41,053 nt of DNA from Bacteroides sp. UBA1317 (GTDB lineage Bacteria; Bacteroidota; Bacteroidia; Bacteroidales; Bacteroidaceae), in assembly GCA_002307035.1 (NCBI GenBank), contig DBTL01000125.1, positions 1 through 41,053 of the forward strand, read 5' to 3'. This document shows, in pieces, positions 33,841 through 41,053 of the stretch. How positions within the stretch are numbered: position 1 is the first letter of the stretch; every line of letters begins with the position of its first letter. The notes beneath the pieces are model-generated. The model did not search any database and was not told where the DNA came from. It saw nothing but the letters and a program-made list of their open reading frames with translations. The position numbers were made by a program, and so were the translations under genes.

Positions 33841-35841
33841 TTATTTCTCTTGTAATTGCAATGCAAATCCACCACCGGGCGCAAGATGGACTTCCAGTTT
33901 TTTATCAGGAGTGATGGTGAAGCTCTCTTTTTTGTAATCACGTCCGATGCGATGGGCATTTACTCCGTCTTTGAACAAAGTGGCAGTATAGCTTTTGTTC
34001 GTCAGAAAACTAAGATCGAGCGTGATGTCTCGTTGATTCCAATCGTTCAGACCGCCAATGTACCAGTTATTGCCTTTGCGACGGGCTGTGACAATGTATT
34101 TACCCATCTCTCCGGAAAGGACTTTGCTTTCGTCCCATACAGTTGGCACACTGGCAATGAAGGCTAGTGATTCAGGCTCCCGCATGTAATTGGATGGGGC
34201 ATCGCACAGCATATTGAAGGGCGATTCAAACACAATATACATACCTAATTGGTGGCAACGAGTACCCTGGCTCATCGGTTCTGAGTTACTGGGGAAGTAA
34301 TTTCCTTTGGCGGCATTGCGCATTGCACCTTGCGTGTAGTCCATTGGTCCGGCTACCTGACGGATATAAGGGAGGGTTACGTCGTACTTCACCTGATCTA
34401 CGGTAGCAGGACTCCATTTCATTTGTTCCAGTCCGTGTACTCCTTCAAAGTTGAGTACGTTGGGGTAAGTGCGGTTCATTCCGGCAGGTTTATACATGCC
34501 ATGAAGGTCGAGAATGAGGTGGTATTTGGCGCAAGTTTCTGCAGCACGTTGGTTAAAGGCTACCATCTCCTGGTCATCCCTATCCATGAAGTCAACCTTG
34601 AATCCTTTTATTCCCATCTCGGAATAGAGACGGCAGATGTTTTCCATATCACGATTGAAAGCATGGTAACCTGCCCAAAGGATGATGCCTACTTTCTTAG
34701 CAGTGGCATAATCAACAAGTTCTTTGATGTCGATCTCCTTCACTACCTGAGTAAGATCGCACTTAAGATTGGCTGCCCAACCTTCATCTAGAATAACATA
34801 TTCGATGCCATGAGTAGCGGCAAAATCAATATAATATTTGTAAGTTTCGTTGTTGACACCCGATGCAAAGTTTACTCCATCAATGTTCCAGTCATTCCAC
34901 CAATCCCATGCAACTTTGCCGGGCTTAATCCATGACGTATCGCTCACTCGTGACGAGGAAGCTAGTTTGTAAGTCATATCACTATTGGCCAATTCTTCAT
35001 CGGTTGCAGCAATAATAGCCATACGCCAAGGGAAACTGCGTGGTCCGTCTACTTTCGCGATATAATGTTCACGTTGTTGAACGATGAATTGGAGCATGTT
35101 GTGTCCACCTTGTGCTGTCTTTTTAGGATATTGTGGTTGAACACCCGTAAGCGTGTTAGTTCCTGAAGCGTTGGTGAGGTAGAGGCCCGGATAGTTTTCC
35201 AGATCGGATTCCGTGATACAGATCTTCTTTCCTCCATCAGCCTCTACCACTAAGGGTAGAAACATCAATCTCTCTTTGTTGAGTGCAGAGAGCCGGTTGA
35301 TAGTGTAGGTGTTTTCAAAGGAATTGGCAAACTGCGACTCATAGTCTCCGTCATTTCCCCGGGCTACATAAGGTACGGTAGCTTTAAGGTCTTTTCCAAA
35401 GCAATAAGCCACTATTTCACTTTTAATGGTGAAAGGTTGTTTGCGACTATTGACGAATCGATAAGCCACTCCATCATTGTAGGCGCGAAACTCTACGCTC
35501 CATTTCTTTTTGAAGGTAAGTACCAGCTCATTGTATTCGTCTTCAATCTGACTTCTTTTATAAAACGGAGAAGCGATGATTTGCTTCACCTGCTTGGTTT
35601 TACTTTTTGCTACACCTACATCTTCGCCCCATACTTCGCCGGTGCTTAGCATCAAAGAAAGTGGTGAAGATTCTAAAAGAATCTGTCCATCGTGTTCAAT
35701 GGAGTAAGTAAGTTTGCTGCCAGCTTCTATCGTCGTTTTTATTCGTCCGTCCGGTGAGCTGAGCATATATTGTTTCTGTGCGAAAGTTGCACAAGAAAGC
35801 AAACTACATAAGATAAGGAGACTCCTTTTCTGTTTTTTCAT
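33841..35841 (-). CDS. Glycoside hydrolase family 97 (probably retaining type)
   Basis: This encodes 666 residues with a signal peptide (cut near CATFAQ). An N-terminal beta-sandwich is followed by a TIM barrel (about 280-570: VAWDWWNDWNIDGVNFASG, YVILDEGWA, GIILWAGYH, GFKVDFMDRDD, LDLHGMYKPAG) and a C-terminal sheet domain. Asp417 (FKVDFMD) and Glu472 (HGLEQMKW) are 55 residues apart, the same spacing as nucleophile Asp415 and acid/base Glu470 reported for the retaining alpha-galactosidase BtGH97b. The overall length is also close to that enzyme and shorter than SusB. This favours a retaining alpha-galactosidase-like activity; alpha-glucosidase activity is not excluded. It is probably periplasmic. 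It is co-oriented with the esterase gene and 54 bases downstream of it. Confidence 0.92.
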   Translation of the reverse strand: MKKQKRSLLILCSLLSCATFAQKQYMLSSPDGRIKTTIEAGSKLTYSIEHDGQILLESSPLSLMLSTGEVWGEDVGVAKSKTKQVKQIIASPFYKRSQIEDEYNELVLTFKKKWSVEFRAYNDGVAYRFVNSRKQPFTIKSEIVAYCFGKDLKATVPYVARGNDGDYESQFANSFENTYTINRLSALNKERLMFLPLVVEADGGKKICITESDLENYPGLYLTNASGTNTLTGVQPQYPKKTAQGGHNMLQFIVQQREHYIAKVDGPRSFPWRMAIIAATDEELANSDMTYKLASSSRVSDTSWIKPGKVAWDWWNDWNIDGVNFASGVNNETYKYYIDFAATHGIEYVILDEGWAANLKCDLTQVVKEIDIKELVDYATAKKVGIILWAGYHAFNRDMENICRLYSEMGIKGFKVDFMDRDDQEMVAFNQRAAETCAKYHLILDLHGMYKPAGMNRTYPNVLNFEGVHGLEQMKWSPATVDQVKYDVTLPYIRQVAGPMDYTQGAMRNAAKGNYFPSNSEPMSQGTRCHQLGMYIVFESPFNMLCDAPSNYMREPESLAFIASVPTVWDESKVLSGEMGKYIVTARRKGNNWYIGGLNDWNQRDITLDLSFLTNKSYTATLFKDGVNAHRIGRDYKKESFTITPDKKLEVHLAPGGGFALQLQEK

Positions 35842-35895
35842 TCGAATGAGTTTATAGTTGGTTAATCATACATCTATCGTTGTACAAATGTTTTG

Positions 35896-37311
35896 TTACC
35901 AATTATCCGTTCGGAAAGGATAGAGTGGTTGTTCACGATGATTGTAGAGATTACCCGGCAAAAAGTTGCGAAAGCCATAGCGCACCGCCACCGGGTTGGT
36001 TACTTTATCGCTGCTGACAATGATGTGTTGATTCCAATCGGCTACAGCGGTAGCGGGATAGAACACCTTATCAGCTCCGGCAATCTCAAATCCCACAATG
36101 TCTTGCATTCGGCTGAATCCATCAATAGCATTGTCAAAGCTTAGCACCACTTTGTTTTCTTTGACTTCCATTGATTTGTATGCCGGACCATGGTCAGATA
36201 TTCCCTTTATACCATAAGTACGGTTCAGTGCCATGTAGCAAAGGCGTTGACCTACCAATGTTTTATTGTGCGGATGTATGTTGGCTGCTTCGTAAGGTTC
36301 TACCAAATCATTGGTAGAAATCATGCCGCTTGACGGGATGAGCGCTTGTGCTTTGAATTGAGCTTCGCGTAGATAAGCACCCATATCTCCTTCACCATAT
36401 TGGTAAGGGGCGATTTCTACAAAATAGAAGGGTAGTTCGCCTAGTGCCCACTCTTTACGCCAAAGGTTAACCATTGTAGCCAGACGCTCGGCATAGGTGG
36501 CTTGTTTACCTATATTCGACTCTCCCTGATACCAAAGAAATCCTTTGATGGTATAGTTTTGAAGCGGTTTGAGCATGCCGTTATACATGATCATCGGCTG
36601 CATGTACTCAACTTCCTCTTTGCTTCCGGCTTTCTTTAGATCAATGTCAGGATAGTTTTTCAGAATATATTCGGGCAACCAACCTTCTACTGTCGATCCA
36701 CCCCAACTGCAATTGATGATACCTACGGGAACATTGAGTGCCGTGTGCAGGGCAGTAGCAAAGTGATAAGCAGTGGCGCTGAACCATTGTGCATTTTCAG
36801 GATTGCATTCTTGCCATTTTCCGGTACAAGTTTCTTGTGGAGTAAGAGCCGCTGTTTTGGGCACGGTGGCAAAGCGAATGCCGGTGCGATATTCCGAAGC
36901 GTTGGCGATGGATTCATTGGCACCCAGAATGGGACAATTACGGAAACCGTTGAGCGGCATCTCCATGTTCGATTGTCCGGAACAAAACCATACTTCTCCA
37001 ATGAGTATGTTTTTTAATTCGATTGTCTCTCCATCGCTAATTTTGATGCTTTGTGGCGTATAACCGGCTTTGGGAGTGGGCACCGACAGCAACCAACGAC
37101 CGTCGGCATTGCTGCGGGTGGTATATGCTTGTTGTTTCCATGATACTTTAATAGTAATAGGAGCACTGGCTTTGGCTTTCCCCCAAAGTTTTACTTGCGT
37201 GTTTTGTTGCAAAACCATGTTGTTGCTCAGGATATCTGGTAACTGTACTTTGGCGTATAAAGCCGAAGTGAGAAGGGTAAATAATAAAGAATAAATAACT
37301 CTCTTTTTCAT
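35896..37311 (-). CDS. Sialate O-acetylesterase-like SGNH carbohydrate esterase
   Basis: This encodes about 471 residues from the ATG at 37311 (MKKRVIYSLLFTLLTSALYA signal peptide). The earlier in-frame ATG at 37335 adds MLFLIQYR, which is less likely. The first ~100 residues form a beta-sandwich (LPDILSNNMVLQQNTQVKLWG). The SGNH catalytic block I is GQSNMEM with nucleophile Ser114. WGGSTVEGW follows, then WYQGESN, and near the C-terminus DLVEP...NIHPHNKTLVGQRL supplies the His. The family removes O-acetyl groups from sialic acid or plant glycans. Next to a GH97 enzyme and an HTCS regulator, plant or host glycan deacetylation is likely; the exact substrate is open. Confidence 0.92.
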   Translation of the reverse strand: MKKRVIYSLLFTLLTSALYAKVQLPDILSNNMVLQQNTQVKLWGKAKASAPITIKVSWKQQAYTTRSNADGRWLLSVPTPKAGYTPQSIKISDGETIELKNILIGEVWFCSGQSNMEMPLNGFRNCPILGANESIANASEYRTGIRFATVPKTAALTPQETCTGKWQECNPENAQWFSATAYHFATALHTALNVPVGIINCSWGGSTVEGWLPEYILKNYPDIDLKKAGSKEEVEYMQPMIMYNGMLKPLQNYTIKGFLWYQGESNIGKQATYAERLATMVNLWRKEWALGELPFYFVEIAPYQYGEGDMGAYLREAQFKAQALIPSSGMISTNDLVEPYEAANIHPHNKTLVGQRLCYMALNRTYGIKGISDHGPAYKSMEVKENKVVLSFDNAIDGFSRMQDIVGFEIAGADKVFYPATAVADWNQHIIVSSDKVTNPVAVRYGFRNFLPGNLYNHREQPLYPFRTDNW

Positions 37312-37428
37312 ACGATATTGAATTAGAAATAACAAATGGTTGATAATTGTTTACGAATATAATGAGAATAAATGGATTAAAGCAAGAACTATTGGTAAAG
37401 TACTATAAATTAATAAGAAAGTATTAAT

Positions 37429-37467
37429 CACTTTTGTTTGAAAAGTGAGGATTTTTCACGATGTTTG
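37429..37467 (+). promoter_or_regulatory. HTCS promoter with palindrome over the -33 box
   Basis: TTTG at 37437-37440, a 19-base spacer and GATGTTTG (37460-37467, first base off consensus) form a likely promoter. The -33 box lies in the centre of a perfect 7-bp inverted repeat, CACTTTT-gtttg-AAAAGTG (37429-37447), a possible operator. The ATG follows 24 bases after the -7 box. Confidence 0.6.
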
Positions 37468-37491
37468 CACTAAGCAAATAAATGCCGGATT

Positions 37492-40400
37492 ATGAAAACA
37501 CCTCTTTTTTATGCTCTCATCATCTTTATATTGGTGTGTACCCGTTTTGCCAATGCTCAAGAAAACTACATGTTCAAACATCTGGAGACTAAAAATGGAT
37601 TGTCTCATAATCAGGTAAACTATATTTTTAGAGATAGTAGGGGCTTTATGTGGTTTGCTACAGCGGGAGGGCTAAATTGTTTTGACGGATATAATTATAA
37701 AGTCTATCGTCATAACGAGCATGATGTGTGGTCTTTGCAGGATAATTATGTCGATCATATTCAGGAAGATCTTGAAGGAAACTTATGGATTCACACTGCA
37801 ACAGGATATGTACTATATGATGTGCGTAAAGAGATTTTTGTGAGTGATATGCTTCCGGTTATGAGAAAATATGGAATTAATCACATACCCACATTAGTGC
37901 GCATTGATAAACTTAAGAATCTTTGGTTTTACGTTGCCGGAACGGGAGGATTTCAATACAAAGTGGGAGATGGTCGGCTTCTGACTTATCCTCGAGGAGG
38001 GAAAGACGGATTAAACTCAGCACTGGTAACGGATATTTCTGAATCTAAGGCTGGAGGGCTGTTTCTTTTTAATAATGGATTGATAGAATGTGTGGACAAG
38101 AATGTAGGGCGTGTGATAAAACGATATAATCATATACCGCTTCATTCAGCAGGTTTTAGATCCAATAAATATTCCTTGTTTGTTGACTCTGATGAGGATC
38201 TTTGGGTGTATTCCAAAGGAGCGTCTGGATTATGGATATATCACTCAGTGCAAAAACGTTGGGAATGGTTGAATAACAGTGAGAAAAGTAAGCCTTATCG
38301 TTTGTCTAGTAATGTAGTTCAGGATATTGTTGAAGATGCTCATGGAAAGCTCTGGTTGGCTACAGATCATGGTGGAATTGATATTATAGATAAGAAAACA
38401 GGCACGCAGATCAATTTACAGAATGATATTTCCGATGAACGTACCCTTTCGCACAACAGCATCAACTGTATTTATTGCGATGACATGAATATTATTTGGG
38501 TGGGAACTTATAAAAGGGGAATTTCATATTATAGTGAGACTATCTTTAAATTCGGAGTGGAACATTTGCCTTACTTCAAACAGGTGAGCAATTTTGATAG
38601 CGACATTACTTTTCTGGAGGAGGGTGCTCATGAAGATTTGTGGATTGGTACAAATGGTAGCGGGCTGATTTGTCTGAATCGGAATACGGGGAAGAACGTT
38701 TTGTATGAACATAAACAAGGTATAGCTTCTTCGTTGTCGAGTGATATAATAGTTAGCCTTTGCATGGCTAGGGATGGAAAGTTATGGATAGGAACGTATC
38801 TGGGAGGCATGGATTGTTTTGATGGCAGAACATTCACTCATTATCAACATAATCCGAATGATCCGAACTCATTGTCTAATAACAATGTATGGTCTATTAT
38901 CGAAGACGAAAAAGGGCTTATTTGGATTGGAACGCTGGGGGGTGGTTTGCAATGTTTCAATCCGATTACCAAGAAGTTTCTGACTTATAATACAAGGAAG
39001 TATCTTACTTCGGATTATGTCTGTTCTTTGTATTTAGGGAAAAATGGATCTCTTTATATCGGTACGGCTATAGGAATCACTATTTACCATAAAGATACGG
39101 AACGATTCGAACCGTTGATAGGTAATAGGGCGGGTAACCAACACTTTTCAAGCCTCAATGTAAATCAGGTATATGAAGATAGTCGTGGCCTTCTTTGGAT
39201 AGCTACGCGTGATGGGTTAAATATATATGATCAGAGAAATGATCGAATATCGGTCATACATAAGGCCAATGGGCTGGCTGATGATATGATCTCTTCTGTG
39301 ATTGAGGATAACAATAAGAACATGTGGGTGACTACAGCCAATGGAGTCTCTAATGTTGTTGTAAATACAGATCCGAAGACGGGTTATTATAGTTTTTCAT
39401 ATAATAATTATGATGAGATCGATGGCTTACAAAGTAGAGAGTTCAATATACGCTCCATGATTAAGACCTTTCGGGGAGAAATTATTATGGGAGGTGTTAA
39501 CGGGCTTAACTACTTCTATCCGGATGCGATAAAATACAATAAGATATTGCCTAGAGTCATGTTTACGGGATTGACGCTGTTTAATGAGGAAGTGAAGATA
39601 GACTCTGTGTATAGTGGAAACCGAATATTGACACAAGCATTGAATCAGACAAAAGAAATAAAGTTGGATTATCGGCAGAATGTATTTTCTATCTCTTTTT
39701 CGGGGATGAATTATATCTTGCCTGAGAAAGCCAAATATGCTTATAAGCTAGAAGGATTTAATTCAGATTGGCTGGTGGTAGACGGTAGTGCGCATAAAGT
39801 TACCTACACCAATCTGGCACCTGGCACTTATACGTTTAAGGTGAAAGCGGCCAATAGTGATGGTTATTGGAATGAAGAAGCAGGTATGCTTACCATTGTA
39901 ATCAGGCCTCCTTTTTGGCTCTCAATGTGGGCGTATGTTATATATGCAATATTGTTACTGGGAGCGCTGATTCTTGCTCGATCGATGATATTGCGTGGTG
40001 AGCGTAACAGATTTAAAATGCGACAAGTAGAGTTAGAAGCTGAACGCAAGCACGAATTAGATGACATGAAATTGCGTTTTTTTACTAATATCAGTCACGA
40101 GTTTCGCACCCCGCTTACGTTGATAATAGCTCCGATGGATCGTTTAATTAGAAATATCGATAATGAAGAACATCGACAGAAATTGGTGTTGATGAAAAGG
40201 AATGCCATGCGTCTGTTGAACTTGGTGAATGAGTTACTCGATTTTCGAAAAAGTGACGTACAAGGAAATAGACTGAATTTGGGGAGAGGAGAAATTGTGT
40301 CGTGTCTTCGTACAACGTGCCAGTCGTTTGCTGAATTATCGAGTAAAAAAAATATTCGACTTAATTTTATTACTTCCGTAGAAAAGTTGGTAATGGACTT

Positions 40401-41053
40401 TGATGAGGATAAAATGAATAAAGTTATGATGAACTTACTCTCAAATGCATTTAAGTTTACCGATGTAGGAGGACAGGTGATTGTTACTGTGGGATTGTTA
40501 ACGGAAGAGGGAAGAAAATCCACTAAACTGGAACTGAAAGTAAAGGATACGGGCCTTGGGATTAAAGACGAAGATAAAGAACGGGTTTTTGAGCGATTTT
40601 ATCAGGTTCAACGTGGTGATGCGCACGATTTTGGCGGTAGTGGTATTGGGCTACACATGGTGAAGGAATTTGTACAGCTTCATCATGGTGACATATCTAT
40701 CTGTGATAATGAAGGCGGCGGAAGTGTTTTTGTCGTTACTATCCCATTGACTATTGCTCATCCTATAGAAGAAATAAAAAGCTTAATAAATTCAGTTCTA
40801 ATTGAAGAGGTTATCTTGAATGGAGAGGAAGAACCTGTTTCTTCTGTCGAAGAGGAGGCTCTTACTAAAAAACAAACAGAAATCCCGTTGATCTTGCTGG
40901 TGGACGATAATGATGATTTTCGTTCTTTTATGAAAGAGAGTCTAAGAGTGCACTATCGTATCCGTGAGGCAGGAAATGGTCGTGAAGCATGGGCGGTTAT
41001 ACCCGAACTTCAGCCTGATTTAATCATTAGTGATGTGATGATGCCGGAGATGG
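37492..41053 (+). CDS. Hybrid two-component system sensor/regulator (HTCS), partial
   Basis: The frame stays open from ATG 37492 to the window end (1187 full codons) and continues beyond. A signal peptide (1-23, cut near ANAQ) leads into a large periplasmic sensor of two-component propeller repeats, with recurring patterns such as IFRDSRGFMWFATAGGLNCF, IIEDEKGLIWIGTLGGGLQCF and VYEDSRGLLWIATRDGLNIY. The Y_Y_Y domain (about 744-805) includes YAYKLEGFNSDW. One membrane helix lies at about 812-832. HisKA has His869 (NISHEFRTPLTLI). The ATPase has Asn985 (SNAFKFT) and GGSGIGLHM. The receiver starts near 1132 with Asp1138/1139, and the phospho-acceptor is Asp1181 (ISDVMMPEM). A C-terminal AraC DNA-binding domain is expected beyond the window. 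It is divergent from the esterase-GH97 pair and is their probable activator. Confidence 0.95.
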   Translation, partial: MKTPLFYALIIFILVCTRFANAQENYMFKHLETKNGLSHNQVNYIFRDSRGFMWFATAGGLNCFDGYNYKVYRHNEHDVWSLQDNYVDHIQEDLEGNLWIHTATGYVLYDVRKEIFVSDMLPVMRKYGINHIPTLVRIDKLKNLWFYVAGTGGFQYKVGDGRLLTYPRGGKDGLNSALVTDISESKAGGLFLFNNGLIECVDKNVGRVIKRYNHIPLHSAGFRSNKYSLFVDSDEDLWVYSKGASGLWIYHSVQKRWEWLNNSEKSKPYRLSSNVVQDIVEDAHGKLWLATDHGGIDIIDKKTGTQINLQNDISDERTLSHNSINCIYCDDMNIIWVGTYKRGISYYSETIFKFGVEHLPYFKQVSNFDSDITFLEEGAHEDLWIGTNGSGLICLNRNTGKNVLYEHKQGIASSLSSDIIVSLCMARDGKLWIGTYLGGMDCFDGRTFTHYQHNPNDPNSLSNNNVWSIIEDEKGLIWIGTLGGGLQCFNPITKKFLTYNTRKYLTSDYVCSLYLGKNGSLYIGTAIGITIYHKDTERFEPLIGNRAGNQHFSSLNVNQVYEDSRGLLWIATRDGLNIYDQRNDRISVIHKANGLADDMISSVIEDNNKNMWVTTANGVSNVVVNTDPKTGYYSFSYNNYDEIDGLQSREFNIRSMIKTFRGEIIMGGVNGLNYFYPDAIKYNKILPRVMFTGLTLFNEEVKIDSVYSGNRILTQALNQTKEIKLDYRQNVFSISFSGMNYILPEKAKYAYKLEGFNSDWLVVDGSAHKVTYTNLAPGTYTFKVKAANSDGYWNEEAGMLTIVIRPPFWLSMWAYVIYAILLLGALILARSMILRGERNRFKMRQVELEAERKHELDDMKLRFFTNISHEFRTPLTLIIAPMDRLIRNIDNEEHRQKLVLMKRNAMRLLNLVNELLDFRKSDVQGNRLNLGRGEIVSCLRTTCQSFAELSSKKNIRLNFITSVEKLVMDFDEDKMNKVMMNLLSNAFKFTDVGGQVIVTVGLLTEEGRKSTKLELKVKDTGLGIKDEDKERVFERFYQVQRGDAHDFGGSGIGLHMVKEFVQLHHGDISICDNEGGGSVFVVTIPLTIAHPIEEIKSLINSVLIEEVILNGEEEPVSSVEEEALTKKQTEIPLILLVDDNDDFRSFMKESLRVHYRIREAGNGREAWAVIPELQPDLIISDVMMPEM

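Noticed and set aside
33645..33914. 89-codon plus-strand frame starting in the dispersed repeat
   Set aside because: It starts inside the hairpin repeat and runs into the end of the GH97 gene on the other strand; no domain is seen.
34330..34791. 153-codon plus-strand frame inside GH97
   Set aside because: Antisense to conserved catalytic-domain sequence; a shadow.
38524..40523. Several minus-strand frames in the HTCS region
   Set aside because: The plus strand carries one continuous HTCS frame throughout; these are shadows that only stand out because the true gene runs off the window.

Overview
The window looks like a Bacteroides chromosome carrying the right-hand end of a prophage. Several features point to the Bacteroidales: many promoters of the type TTTG-N19/20-TAnnTTTG, an AT-leaning sequence, a GH97 glycosidase next to a hybrid two-component system (HTCS), SLBB/Wzz export proteins, and a BspA-type leucine-rich-repeat protein. 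I cannot name the species.

Region 1 (1-6795) is the prophage end. It starts inside a tail or other structural protein and runs through small late genes to a lysis cassette with overlapping frames: holin, a DUF5675 protein, and a lipoprotein with a C-terminal membrane helix that looks like a unimolecular spanin. A terminator closes the late operon. Next comes a two-gene cassette of unknown function with its own consensus promoter and its own terminator (2807-3686), a typical moron layout. A DUF2971 gene follows on the opposite strand. Last are a relic of a tyrosine recombinase C-terminus, a full tyrosine integrase, and tRNA-Thr(CGT). The tRNA is the probable attachment site. Its 3' half contains two A.C mismatches, as expected if that half was supplied by the phage.

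Region 2 (6796-15353) holds about 1 kb of non-coding DNA with small palindromes and a dispersed intergenic repeat. It then has an orphan polysaccharide export pair (SLBB/Wza-like protein and Wzz-like protein), the chaperone genes grpE-dnaJ on the minus strand, and a YbiT-like ABC-F ATPase with a degenerate second ATPase domain.

Region 3 (15354-24782) holds an LRR lipoprotein-like or secreted protein, a CPBP membrane protease, Tex, a sensor kinase with a periplasmic binding-protein-like domain in an apparent operon with a UshA-type 5'-nucleotidase, and a free-methionine-sulfoxide reductase that overlaps an AraC regulator.

Region 4 (24783-33494) holds an RND efflux operon (MFP-RND-TolC) flanked by two paralogous AraC regulators. 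It also has a Crp/Fnr regulator downstream of a CDF metal exporter, and a small HAD-like hydrolase. Region 5 (33495-41053) holds a second copy of the dispersed repeat, this time with a perfect 23-bp inverted repeat. It ends with a small carbohydrate-use locus: GH97, sialate-O-acetylesterase-like enzyme, and a divergent HTCS cut off by the window end. No susC/susD pair is visible.
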